Of a DNA stretch of 64,000 nucleotides, positions 36,648-49,410 are shown in pieces; position 1 is the stretch's first letter; every line of letters starts with the position of its first letter. The stretch is from assembly GCF_002929845.1 (NCBI RefSeq), contig NZ_PJJS01000049.1, forward strand, positions 62,001 to 126,000. Reading direction: 5' to 3'. The stretch comes from Cryobacterium sp. M96 (lineage in GTDB: Bacteria; Actinomycetota; Actinomycetes; Actinomycetales; Microbacteriaceae). A program made the position numbers and the translations under genes. The notes beneath the pieces were generated by a model. The model had not been told where the DNA came from. It made no database searches and saw nothing but the letters and a program-made list of their open reading frames with translations.

Positions 36648-37289
36648 CTAGACACCCATCCAAAGGTTTTCGATGATGTTCTGTGTGTAGCCCAGCGGGC
36701 CGGCATTCGTGTACTTCGTGGCGAGCCGGATGCCGCCCCTCAGAAAGTGGGACTCACCGAAAGCGCCGTCTGCCGTGTTCGTCTGGATGACGCAGCGGCG
36801 GCCCTCCGACTGGGTGAAGCACTCCAGTCCGTTTGCGACGAGCCGGGCCTCCACCGCGGCGCTCTGTTCCGGGGTCACCCAGACCACGGTGGTGATAATC
36901 CCGGTGTCGGATCCCCCGTACGGGCTCGCCCAGACGCAGGTCAGGTGGTCGAGAGCGTCGATCTGGACGCGCAGCTCGGCATTGTCGGTGCCGTGGGACA
37001 CGCCGGCATCCGGGTCCTGGCTCCAGACGGGGTTCAGGGTCAGGTCGCCGAGCGCCTCGACCATGGCCGGGCTGTAGAGCTGCGTGCACGCGGTTGGACG
37101 TGGATCGCCCGGCGCCGCGGTCTGCCCGGGTGCGGATTGCGTCGGCTTGAGGGTTGCCGGGGGCGTGGTGGTGGTCGGAGAACCTGTAGCGGTGAGTGAA
37201 TTGGTCGGGGCGGGCATCCCGGTGGCGGTTCCGGTGGTCTCGCCTGCGCCCGGGAAACCCTCACCGCTCCGGGGTCTCCATTGAGGCAA
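36648..37289 (-). CDS. Four-cysteine secreted-type protein, paralogue 1 (no membrane anchor)
   Basis: 213 aa, paralogue of the gene at 44617. Pro/Thr-rich linker (residues ~15-62), then a domain with four Cys shared with the paralogue: CTQLYSPA, LTCVWASPYGG, ECFTQ, RRCVIQT, plus VWVTPEQSA and GESHFLRGGIRLATKYTNAGPLGYTQNI. The paralogue has an N-terminal membrane helix; here the only start is TTG 37289 and no helix precedes the linker, so this copy may be 5'-truncated. Family not recognised. Confidence 0.6.
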   Translation of the reverse strand: MPQWRPRSGEGFPGAGETTGTATGMPAPTNSLTATGSPTTTTPPATLKPTQSAPGQTAAPGDPRPTACTQLYSPAMVEALGDLTLNPVWSQDPDAGVSHGTDNAELRVQIDALDHLTCVWASPYGGSDTGIITTVVWVTPEQSAAVEARLVANGLECFTQSEGRRCVIQTNTADGAFGESHFLRGGIRLATKYTNAGPLGYTQNIIENLWMGV

Positions 37290-37406
37290 CCGGCGGCCTT
37301 GGACGGCTTCGGAGCGGCCGGAGTTGCTCAGAGATAAATTCGATTATTCTCTCAAATTATGTGAGTAACTCTCGACACTGGGTGCGAGTTGAGGTATTCT
37401 CTTAAC

Positions 37407-38861
37407 ATGACCAACCTCGCGGAAGACCTCAGGCAGGCGGCCGATGCCGTGGCCCTGCTGGGCTCGTCATGCGCTGACTTCTCGGCCCTTCCTGATGCCG
37501 AGGTGTTGGCCGGTCAGAAGCGAATCGCTTCGATCCGCCGTCTCGTCGATACCTATGCTGCCTGGATGGCGGCGACCATCGCCAAGCGTTCCCGACCGGA
37601 GCTCGGGCACTCGGGTTTGGCGGCGCAGCAGGGGTATCTCTCGCCGGTGGCCCTGATTCAGAACTCGACCGGCTCGTCGAAGGGCGACGCCTACAAGCTG
37701 GTCGCAGTCGGCACCATGATGGCCGATGCCGAGGCGGCCGACAGGCTCGTCGAGGCGGCGCTCTCGACGCCCGACGCGGATGCCGCCGAGGTCGCCGAGG
37801 TCGCCGAGGTCGAGGCGAAGGTGCCGTGGCAGGCGCCGATCGCCCGGGCCGTCACCGCCGGCACGCTCTCGGTTGACGCGGCCGAGGCGATCCGGGCCGG
37901 GCTCGGCCAGATCGATGCGGCAGTTACCGCGGAGAAGCTCCGGGTGGCCCTGGCGGCGCTGCTCACCGAGGCGTCGTCACTGAATGCCGATCAGGTGTTC
38001 AAACAGGCGAGACGGATGCGCGACCGGCTCGACGAGGCCGGCATCGCCGCCCGCGAGAAGCAGGCCTACGACGACCGCTACCTGCGGGTCTACCGGCTGG
38101 GCAACGGCACCGTACGACTCAGCGGGCTGTTTGCCCCCGAAGACGGCGAGTTCGTGCTCTCCACCTTCGACTCGATCACGGGCCCCCGCCGCGGCGGGGT
38201 GCGATTCGTGGATGCAGAGCGGGCAGCCTGGGCAAAGAAGATGCAAGACGACCTCCGCACGACCGAACAGATCGCCGCCGACTCACTGGTGCAGCTGCTC
38301 AAGATCGCCGGCGAGGCTGACCCGGGCCGGGTCTTCGGCGGACGCCGACCCTCGGTGCGCGTGATCGTGACCGAAAAGGCGCTGAAGCCGGAAGCAGCCG
38401 CGCAGGAAGCAGAGGCGCGGCAGCCGGCCGCTCACGGGCAGATCGAGGGCAACCCGGTCCCGATCTCGCAGGAGACCATCGACCGACTCCTCTGCGACAC
38501 CGGAACCCGCGGCATCAAATTCGACGCGAACGGCCAAATCATCAACGTCGGCCGCGACGAACGGCTCTTCACTGAGAAACAGCGCGCCGCGATGGCAGTA
38601 CGCGACGGCGGATGCCTCTGGATCGACTGTGACAGGCCACCGGCGTGGACTGAGGCCCATCACGTCAACGAATGGTTGAAGGAAAACGGGTACACCGATC
38701 TGGCCGACGGAGTGCTGCTGTGCCATCCGCACCATTTGCTACTGCACAACCAGAACTGGACGTTCATTCGCACCGGAACGCAGTACTGGCTTAGGCCACC
38801 GGTCGAGGTAGACCCCAAGCAGACGCTGGTGGCGTTGCCGAGTAAGAGGTCGGGGCTGTAG
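37407..38861 (+). CDS. DUF222 / HNH endonuclease (13E12 repeat family)
   Basis: 484 aa. N-terminal DUF222 region (about 25-300; STGSSKGDAYKLVAVGTMMADA, RMRDRLDEAGIAAREKQAYDDRYLRV) and C-terminal HNH motif (GGCLWIDCDRPPAWTEAHHVNEW ... LLCHPHHLLLHNQNW) with the zinc Cys pair and His-His. These proteins occur in many copies in Micrococcales and Mycobacterium; function is unproven, with mobility suspected. ATG 37407 follows an AT-rich patch with a repeated TATTCTCT(C/T)AA element (37345, 37395). Confidence 0.85.
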   Translation: MTNLAEDLRQAADAVALLGSSCADFSALPDAEVLAGQKRIASIRRLVDTYAAWMAATIAKRSRPELGHSGLAAQQGYLSPVALIQNSTGSSKGDAYKLVAVGTMMADAEAADRLVEAALSTPDADAAEVAEVAEVEAKVPWQAPIARAVTAGTLSVDAAEAIRAGLGQIDAAVTAEKLRVALAALLTEASSLNADQVFKQARRMRDRLDEAGIAAREKQAYDDRYLRVYRLGNGTVRLSGLFAPEDGEFVLSTFDSITGPRRGGVRFVDAERAAWAKKMQDDLRTTEQIAADSLVQLLKIAGEADPGRVFGGRRPSVRVIVTEKALKPEAAAQEAEARQPAAHGQIEGNPVPISQETIDRLLCDTGTRGIKFDANGQIINVGRDERLFTEKQRAAMAVRDGGCLWIDCDRPPAWTEAHHVNEWLKENGYTDLADGVLLCHPHHLLLHNQNWTFIRTGTQYWLRPPVEVDPKQTLVALPSKRSGL

Positions 38862-38871
38862 TCCAGTCACA

Positions 38872-39060
38872 CTTCTCGACGACGGACAATGCGTCAACAT
38901 CGGCCTCGCGCAGCGTCTCTTCACCGAGAAGCAACGCGCGGGAATCGTGGCCCGCTACGTCGGATGCCGCTGGCCCGGCTACGAACGCCCACCCGCCTGG
39001 ACCGAAGCCCACCACCTCGACCGATGGCTCGCAGACGCCGGCGGCCCTGCCCGGCAAGAA
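38872..39060 (+). pseudogene. Remnant of a second DUF222-HNH gene
   Basis: In-frame fragment reading VNIGLAQRLFTEKQRAGIVA then RPPAWTEAHHLDRWLADAGG, clearly matching the HNH part of the upstream protein (RLFTEKQRAAM, RPPAWTEAHHVNEW). DUF222 and the last HNH helix are missing and there is no start. Identity to the intact copy is only moderate, so it is an old relative, not a fresh duplication. Confidence 0.85.
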
Positions 39061-39165
39061 CGCCCTCCTGCAATCACCAAAACCCCCGGGAAACCGAAAA
39101 TTCTGACGCTCACCGAATCTGAACCAGCACTGCTAGGTTTTCCCTAGGAACGACCAGGGGGCTGC

Positions 39166-41565
39166 ATGATGATTGAAAATTGGTACTGGATGCTTGTCTA
39201 TCCGGCCTTGATACTGGTCGTGATGGAAACGCTTTGGATCGGTTCACGCCGGCGCCCCGGCTTCGGGCACAAGAGTGCCATCGTGATCACCATTGTCGTG
39301 CGAATCATCTACCTCACGTGGCGCGTGTTGTTCACCATCCCGTCCGACGCCTGGTGGAACACTGCGACCGGCATTCTGCTGTTGACGGTCGAAGTACTCG
39401 GATTCGCACAATCGCTGGCGGTGTATGTCACCCTCTGGACCCCATACGCCGGGCGCACTGTGCCGTTGCCGCCAGCAGACGAGCTCCCGCGGGTCGACGT
39501 GTTCATTGCCACCTACAACGAGCCCGTGTCAATGCTCCGGATGACCATCGCCGGCGCCGTGGGCATGCGCTATCCGACCGACGGCGTTCGCGTTTTCGTC
39601 TGCGATGACGGCGCGCGTGAGGAAGTGCGCCAACTTGCCGAAGAGTACGGGGCCATCCATCTCACCCGGCCTGACCACGCTCACGCCAAAGCCGGCAACC
39701 TCAACAATGCGCTTGGGCGGAGCGACGGGGACCTGATCGTGACCCTGGACGCGGACATGGTTCCCCGGCCGGACTTCCTGGAGCGCACCGTCGGTCGTTT
39801 TCAGGACCCCGAGCTGGGCTTCGTCCAGGCGCCCCAGGCGTTCTACAACGAGGACCCGTTCCAGTACAACCTGTTCTCCGGTCAGGCTTTGCCGAACGAG
39901 CAGGACTTCTTCATGCGTACCCTGCAGGCCGGCAAATCACGCTTCAATGCGGTGATGTACGTGGGGAGCAACACGATGTTCCGCCGCTCGGCTTTGGAAA
40001 GCGTGGGCGGATTTGCAGTGGGTGTGATCACGGAGGATCTCGCCACGGGCCTCCTGATCCAGGGGGCCAAGTACCGGACCGAATTCGTGCCGGACATCAT
40101 TGCGGCCGGGCTGGCCCCGGAGAACCTGGCCGACATGCTCAAGCAGCGTGACCGCTGGTGCCGCGGCAACATCCAGACGGCCCGCAAGTGGAACCCACTG
40201 ACCCTGCCCGGACTCACACTCATGCAGAGGTGGCTCTATTCCGATGCGGTCGTCTACTGGTACTTCGGGGTTTTCAAGCTGATCTACATCATTACACCGC
40301 TGCTCTTCCTCCTCTTCGGGGTGGTCGCCCTGGACACGAGCGTGGAGGCCCTGCTTATCTTCTGGCTGCCCACCTATCTCTGCGTGATGCTGTGTTTCGC
40401 CATCATCGTCGGACGTCGCCGGAGCCATTCCTGGAGCAACATCTACGAATTGGCTCTGACCCCCGCCATCGCGCTCTCCGCGGCAGCTGAGACGCTGGGC
40501 CTGCGAGTCAAAGCCTTCAACGTCACCCCCAAGGGCGTTGGCCTGAAAGAACAGGTCTTCCACTGGCGAATCGCGCTCCCCCACCTGGTGCTTCTGACCC
40601 TGGCGGCCGTCGGCCTGGTGCGAGGAATCTTCCTCAGCCCGGAACTCGCCAACACGAGCGCGCTGTACATCAACGTCTTCTGGTGCCTGTACTTCGTGGT
40701 CGGCCTGGTGCTGGCCGTCACTCTGTGCGTTGAGCGTCCACGCCTCCGGTCAGCCGAGCGCACGCCGATGAGTACACCGGTGACCGCAGCCTTCCAGAAT
40801 TTTGGCGCTCACCCGGGTGAACTCGTCGACCTGAGCCTGATGGGGGCACGCATATCCATTCCCTGGTCGGAGCGGCTCGACCCGAAGGGCTTCGCCTCCA
40901 AGGCATCGTCGGTCACCGCTCTTCAGATCCCTGAGGTCGGCGAACTGCCCGGAATAGGCAGCTGGATCGTGAACTCCTCGGACGGTGTGACGATCGGCTT
41001 CCGTTTCGATCCGCTCACCCCAGAGCAGACCGTGGACCTGGTACAGGTGATCACCGAATCACCGAGCTGGGTCCGGGGAGACGAGGAGGAGAAGGCCTAC
41101 CTCGCCACTGCCGGCTGGCGTGCAGTACGTGGGGCCACAACGCCCACGCTTCCCTGGCGGCGCGCCCAGGTTCGGATGGCTACCAGCTCGTCGGCTGTTT
41201 TGCATCCCGTCACCCTCTTCGAGCGCGGCCCAGCTCTCGAACTCGCCCGGGAACGTGAGGCCGCGTTCGCCGTCGACCGCGTGCCCACCGCCGCGGCGGG
41301 AGGGCTGGCACTCGACGTCGTCGATCATCCGGAAGCGGAATCCCTGGATCGGGATCCCGGGGCGCTCACGGCAGCGGTCGAGGACATCGGCTTCGGCGGG
41401 TGCCGCCTATCGCTCCGCCACCGTCTGGAACCGGGAGCGCTCGTCATCGTCGAGATCCCCGGAAGCCTGGCACAACCGGAGGTGGCCGAGGTGCGGTGGG
41501 TGAAACGACGCTGGGTGGGCTACGAGGCCGGCCTTCAATTCGACCGGGCGAACCCGACGGGATAA
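39166..41565 (+). CDS. BcsA-like membrane glycosyltransferase with PilZ-type C-terminus
   Basis: 799 aa family-2 processive glycosyltransferase, probably making a beta-glucan or cellulose-like surface polymer. About three N-terminal helices, then the GT-A domain: FIATYNEP, FVCDDG, TLDADMVPRP, ITEDLATG and the processivity motif QRDRWCRG; further helices at ~370-545. Two PilZ-like regions follow (~550-640, SAERTPMSTPVTAAFQ...VDLSLMGARIS; ~705-795, VEDIGFGGCRLSLRHRLEPG, YEAGLQF). No bcsB, bcsC or bcsZ nearby. ATG 39166 after AGGGGG. Confidence 0.82.
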   Translation: MMIENWYWMLVYPALILVVMETLWIGSRRRPGFGHKSAIVITIVVRIIYLTWRVLFTIPSDAWWNTATGILLLTVEVLGFAQSLAVYVTLWTPYAGRTVPLPPADELPRVDVFIATYNEPVSMLRMTIAGAVGMRYPTDGVRVFVCDDGAREEVRQLAEEYGAIHLTRPDHAHAKAGNLNNALGRSDGDLIVTLDADMVPRPDFLERTVGRFQDPELGFVQAPQAFYNEDPFQYNLFSGQALPNEQDFFMRTLQAGKSRFNAVMYVGSNTMFRRSALESVGGFAVGVITEDLATGLLIQGAKYRTEFVPDIIAAGLAPENLADMLKQRDRWCRGNIQTARKWNPLTLPGLTLMQRWLYSDAVVYWYFGVFKLIYIITPLLFLLFGVVALDTSVEALLIFWLPTYLCVMLCFAIIVGRRRSHSWSNIYELALTPAIALSAAAETLGLRVKAFNVTPKGVGLKEQVFHWRIALPHLVLLTLAAVGLVRGIFLSPELANTSALYINVFWCLYFVVGLVLAVTLCVERPRLRSAERTPMSTPVTAAFQNFGAHPGELVDLSLMGARISIPWSERLDPKGFASKASSVTALQIPEVGELPGIGSWIVNSSDGVTIGFRFDPLTPEQTVDLVQVITESPSWVRGDEEEKAYLATAGWRAVRGATTPTLPWRRAQVRMATSSSAVLHPVTLFERGPALELAREREAAFAVDRVPTAAAGGLALDVVDHPEAESLDRDPGALTAAVEDIGFGGCRLSLRHRLEPGALVIVEIPGSLAQPEVAEVRWVKRRWVGYEAGLQFDRANPTG

Positions 41566-41637
41566 GGCCGAGCAGTGGCACTCTCATAGGGCGGCTGCGA
41601 CATCACCCTCCGCCCCGGGCACCGCAGAGCGCCAGGG

Positions 41638-44532
41638 CTAGTGGGCGAACTGCACTTCGGGATGCACGGACGGCGTGGGCTTGGAGAAAAGATAGCCCTG
41701 GCCGAAGCGGCAGCCCATGGATCTCAGCAGGTCCCGCTGGCTCGTCGTCTCGATGCCCTCGGCGACGACATCCAGGTTCAGGGAATCGGCCAGACGCAGG
41801 ATTCCCTCCACGATCGCGCGATCGTGATCGGAGCTCTCGACGTCGCGAATGAACGTCAGGTCGATCTTGAGCAGGTCAACCGTGAACGCGCGCAGGTGCG
41901 TGAAAGATGAATACCCCGTGCCGAAGTCGTCGATGGCCAGCCGCACGCCCAGGCTCCGCAGCTCCTGGAAGGTCCGGGCCGCGGAATCGATGGCGTCGAG
42001 CACCGCGCTCTCGGTCAGCTCCAGCCAGAGCTGTTCCGGCGGCAGACCCGACTCGGCGAGGGCCCGCTTGACGACGTCACCGAAGTCATCCTGCACGAAT
42101 TGCCGCGCGGACACGTTGACGCTGACCGCCACTCCCTGAGCCAGCCCCCTGGCCGCCCGGCACGCCTGGCCGAGCACCGTCGATCCGATTCCCTTGATCA
42201 GACCCACTTCCTCGGCGAGAGCAATGAAGTCACCCGGCATCACGAGCCCGCGCTCGGGCCTTCGCCAGCGTGCCAAAGCCTCGGTCGCCACCACCTTGTG
42301 GTCCTGCAGATCCACGATCGGCTGATACCAGGATTCGATCTGGCCCAGTTCCACCGCGTCGCGCAGGGCCAACTCGCTGTCGAGCCGCTGATGGATGCGG
42401 TACCGCAGGTCGTCGTCGAAGACCTCGTAGCGGGCGCGCCCGCGGTCCTTCGCCAGGTACATGGCCTGATCCGCATTGCGCAGGAGCAGTTCGGCATCGT
42501 CGTGCCCGAGGCCGAAAGCAATCCCGATGCTGGCGTCGACGGATGCCGACTGGTCGCCGATCGTGATCGGCCGCGCGATGGCCGCCTGGATCGAATCGGC
42601 GATCCGGTGCACATCCTCGCTGCCACCGACATCCGGGCAGATCACGACGAACTCGTCGCCTCCGATTCGGGACACCGTGTCGCCGGCCCGGATGCTTTGC
42701 CGGAGGCGGATGGCAACCTCGTTCAGCACTGTGTCACCGGCGTGGTGCCCAAGGCTGTCATTGACGAACTTGAACCGGTCGAGGTCGATGAATAGCACCG
42801 CAACGCCGCGACCCTGGCGCGACGCCTGCAGAAGCGCCTGCTTCAACCGGTCGAGCAGGAGCAGACGGTTGGGCAGGTTCGTCAGCGGGTCGTGGAATGC
42901 CAGGTGCTCAACCCGCGCCTCGGCCAGGCGTCGGGCGGTGATGTCCTCCAGCTGGTACAGCAGTCCCCCGGCCTGGTCGCCCTCGAAGATCTCGGCGATG
43001 CTGACCTTGACCCAGGTTTCCTGATTGCCTTCGTGGCGCATCCGCCGGTCGATGCGTTGTCGGGTCGACGGACCTTCCAGGCCAGCGCTCTCCATCTCCT
43101 CATCGTCAGCGTCCTCAGCCGGCATGAAGATCGTCTCGATATGGGCGCTGACAAGCGGGTTCTGGTGACCCGCCAGTTCCAGGAGCCGCCTGTTGGCGGC
43201 CACTACCTGTCCGTCGAGCGTCACGATGGCCGTTCCCAACGGCGAGGAAGCGAAGGCAGCCTCGAACCGGGCCGCGGCGGCCGTGGCCGCGTTCTCGGCC
43301 TCACGCTGCGCGGTGACATCGGTGACGCTGGCCAGGTGCCCGATGATGCCCTTCTCATCACGCATCGGAGCGGTGTTCACCTGCACCCAGTTGATGTGGC
43401 CCTCAGGGGTGCGGAACCGCAGGGTGGTTTCGAAGGGCTCGCCGGCTGCGGCGCTCGCTTCCCAACCGAGGAGCACCCGTTCCGCGTCATCCGGATGGAG
43501 CGCGGTGGCCCAGCCGTCGCGGCGCGACTGACTCTTCGTGAGGCCGCTGAGTGCCAGCCACTGGTCGTTGGCGGACACGAGCCCGCCCGCGGCATCCATC
43601 TGCACGATTCCAACGGGTGCGATCTTGATGAGGGTGTGCAGCGTGTCGGCCGTCTCCGCGAGCTGGCGGGTTCGGTTCTCGACCGTCGCCTCCAACGTGT
43701 GGTTGGCCTCAGCGAGAGCCTGCATCGCGCCATCACGCTGACGATCGAGGTCACGCAGCCGGCGGGCAGCGACCCACGCCAGCACGCAGCTGAGCACTGT
43801 CATGCCGAGAATCAGGATGGCGACGCCGAAGGCCGTGTCGTACCAGCCCTGGCGCTGTCCCCACAGCCGCAGCCAACCGAGGATGAACGGTCCCAGAACT
43901 AGGAATGGAATGACCTGGCGGAGGAGCCGACCCGCACTGCCACCGTCTCGGAAGAGGCCGATCAGACCGGCATCGGGGCGCTGAATCAACAGGGCCGTGG
44001 CGAGGATTCCGACGCCCAAGGCCGTCTGCCAGGCCATACTCGTGTAGCCGCCCAGCGAATACAGCGAGGAGACGCCATAGGCATAACCCAGGATCGCGAC
44101 CAGGCTGACGCCCAGAGCCGCGAATGCGAAGCCGAGCATCACGGCGGATCGAGCGGCCCGGCTGGCGATGACGGACGCACCGAGCAGGACCAGCGCCACC
44201 GACGTGGACGGCGCCATCCGCTCCGACCGCCCGCCGAAGTCGATTCCCGGCAGGAGCACATCGATGCCGAGTGATCGGCCGACGACGAACTCCGCGATCG
44301 TGAGGGCGCCGATCATCAGTGCCAGCAGACCCAGGATCACGGTCAGCCTGCGACGATCGACGGCCAGCACGGCAACCGCCACCAGCACGAGCCCCAGGGC
44401 TGCCATCGGCTTCATCGCCAGCAGGTCGCGGAGCACGGGCGGCAGGGCGTCGACTCCGACGTACCAACTGACCAGCACCAGGAGACCCATGGCACCGACT
44501 AGCGCTCCACCGAGCTGCCCGACCAACCGCAT
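41638..44532 (-). CDS. Membrane PAS-GGDEF-EAL cyclic-di-GMP enzyme
   Basis: 964 aa. About eight N-terminal membrane helices (1-260), coiled coil (~262-300), two PAS domains (~300-415, ~425-545), GGDEF (~555-710) and EAL (~720-955). The cyclase site is intact (SRIGGDEF) with an inhibitory RxxD five residues upstream (RAGD). The EAL site is also intact (ATEALARW, LTESAVLD, AIDDFGTGYSS, VAEGIE), so it could make and degrade c-di-GMP. It converges on the PilZ-bearing glycosyltransferase (72-bp gap) and is the obvious signal source for it. Confidence 0.92.
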   Translation of the reverse strand: MRLVGQLGGALVGAMGLLVLVSWYVGVDALPPVLRDLLAMKPMAALGLVLVAVAVLAVDRRRLTVILGLLALMIGALTIAEFVVGRSLGIDVLLPGIDFGGRSERMAPSTSVALVLLGASVIASRAARSAVMLGFAFAALGVSLVAILGYAYGVSSLYSLGGYTSMAWQTALGVGILATALLIQRPDAGLIGLFRDGGSAGRLLRQVIPFLVLGPFILGWLRLWGQRQGWYDTAFGVAILILGMTVLSCVLAWVAARRLRDLDRQRDGAMQALAEANHTLEATVENRTRQLAETADTLHTLIKIAPVGIVQMDAAGGLVSANDQWLALSGLTKSQSRRDGWATALHPDDAERVLLGWEASAAAGEPFETTLRFRTPEGHINWVQVNTAPMRDEKGIIGHLASVTDVTAQREAENAATAAAARFEAAFASSPLGTAIVTLDGQVVAANRRLLELAGHQNPLVSAHIETIFMPAEDADDEEMESAGLEGPSTRQRIDRRMRHEGNQETWVKVSIAEIFEGDQAGGLLYQLEDITARRLAEARVEHLAFHDPLTNLPNRLLLLDRLKQALLQASRQGRGVAVLFIDLDRFKFVNDSLGHHAGDTVLNEVAIRLRQSIRAGDTVSRIGGDEFVVICPDVGGSEDVHRIADSIQAAIARPITIGDQSASVDASIGIAFGLGHDDAELLLRNADQAMYLAKDRGRARYEVFDDDLRYRIHQRLDSELALRDAVELGQIESWYQPIVDLQDHKVVATEALARWRRPERGLVMPGDFIALAEEVGLIKGIGSTVLGQACRAARGLAQGVAVSVNVSARQFVQDDFGDVVKRALAESGLPPEQLWLELTESAVLDAIDSAARTFQELRSLGVRLAIDDFGTGYSSFTHLRAFTVDLLKIDLTFIRDVESSDHDRAIVEGILRLADSLNLDVVAEGIETTSQRDLLRSMGCRFGQGYLFSKPTPSVHPEVQFAH

Positions 44533-44616
44533 ACTGTTCCTCTGCTCCCGAAAAGCAGGTCTGCCGGTCGTTGCTTCTACCCTACTTTGTGCGCGGATTG
44601 CGGATCTCCCGGGCGA

Positions 44617-45303
44617 CTACTCGTCGGCCCACACGTTGGCGATGATGTCGTGCGTGTAGCCGTCCGGTCCGGTATTGACATATCTGGTGGCCAGCCAGAT
44701 GTCGTCGCGAAGAAAGTGCGACTCACCGACGAGTTCACCATCCTCGGTTGTCTCGATGAGGCAACGCATTCCGCCGAGTTCCTCGTAGCAGTTCATACCT
44801 GCGGCGGTCAGCCGGCTTTGAATCTTGGTCGACTGTTCCGGGGTCACCCACACCAACTCCGTGGTCAGTCCCAGGCCGGACCCGCCGTTGGCGTTCGCCC
44901 ACACGCAGGTGAGGCGCTCCCCGGTAGCGTCGATCAGGGCGATCAACTCCGGGTCCCCGGACCCGCGGTTGACGTCCGAGTTCTCCTCAGCGACCCAGGC
45001 CGGGTTGAGCACCAGGTCATCGAAAGCGGCCACGATCGCCGGGCTGTAGAGCTCATCACAGGTCGACGGATGCGGCCCATCCGTCGTGGCCGTCGGAGCA
45101 GGCACACTGGCGAGGGCCAGGGGCGCAGGGGACGAGTGCGGCTGCGGCCGCCCGACCGCCTCTCCCTCCGGCGCGCCCGCGCCGCCCCGCCAGACAATGA
45201 GCAGGACAATGAGGGCGATGACCAGCATGGAGCCGACGGCGCCGAGGAGCACCCACATCCGTCGACGCGTCATTGCCGAAGCGGACACCGGACCTGCACC
45301 CAT
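44617..45303 (-). CDS. Membrane-anchored four-cysteine protein, paralogue 2
   Basis: 228 aa. N-terminal membrane anchor (MWVLLGAVGSMLVIALIVLLIVW), Pro/Ala linker (~45-75), then the domain shared with the protein at 36648: TCDELYSPAIV, LTCVWANANGG, VWVTPEQST, NCYEELGGMRCLIET, GESHFLRDDIWLATRYVNTGPDGYTHDI. Four conserved Cys suggest two disulfides outside the membrane. ATG 45303. Family unknown. Confidence 0.75.
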   Translation of the reverse strand: MGAGPVSASAMTRRRMWVLLGAVGSMLVIALIVLLIVWRGGAGAPEGEAVGRPQPHSSPAPLALASVPAPTATTDGPHPSTCDELYSPAIVAAFDDLVLNPAWVAEENSDVNRGSGDPELIALIDATGERLTCVWANANGGSGLGLTTELVWVTPEQSTKIQSRLTAAGMNCYEELGGMRCLIETTEDGELVGESHFLRDDIWLATRYVNTGPDGYTHDIIANVWADE

Positions 45304-45340
45304 GCGATACCCCCAGAAAGATTCTGGACCAGCCTATCGC

Positions 45341-45384
45341 GGGTCTCGACAGGCTCGGGTTTCGACAGGCTCGACCAGCGGGGG
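45341..45384. repeat. Dispersed TCGACAGGCTCG repeat, two tandem units
   Basis: GGTCTCGACAGGCTCG followed by GGTTTCGACAGGCTCGACCAGCG, between paralogue 2 and the rpoC terminator. Same family as the hairpin at 6276-6330 and the copy at 56781. Confidence 0.75.
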
Positions 45385-45397
45385 CGAACGGGCTTAA

Positions 45398-45437
45398 CCA
45401 CGGACGGCCCCCTGCCGAGGCAGGAGGCCGTCCGTGG
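45398..45437 (-). terminator. Terminator of rpoBC
   Basis: Long hairpin CCACGGACGGCC / GGCCGTCCGTGG extended by CCTGCC/GGCAGG, 40 nt in all, directly after the rpoC stop, followed by TTAAGC. Very stable, though the T-tract is short. Confidence 0.85.
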
Positions 45438-45453
45438 AACCTATCGCTAGTGA

Positions 45454-49365
<3,912 letters not shown>

Positions 49366-49410
49366 TTTCTCTCCTTGGAAAGTATTCGAAGTGTTCGTCA
49401 TCGGCCGGGC

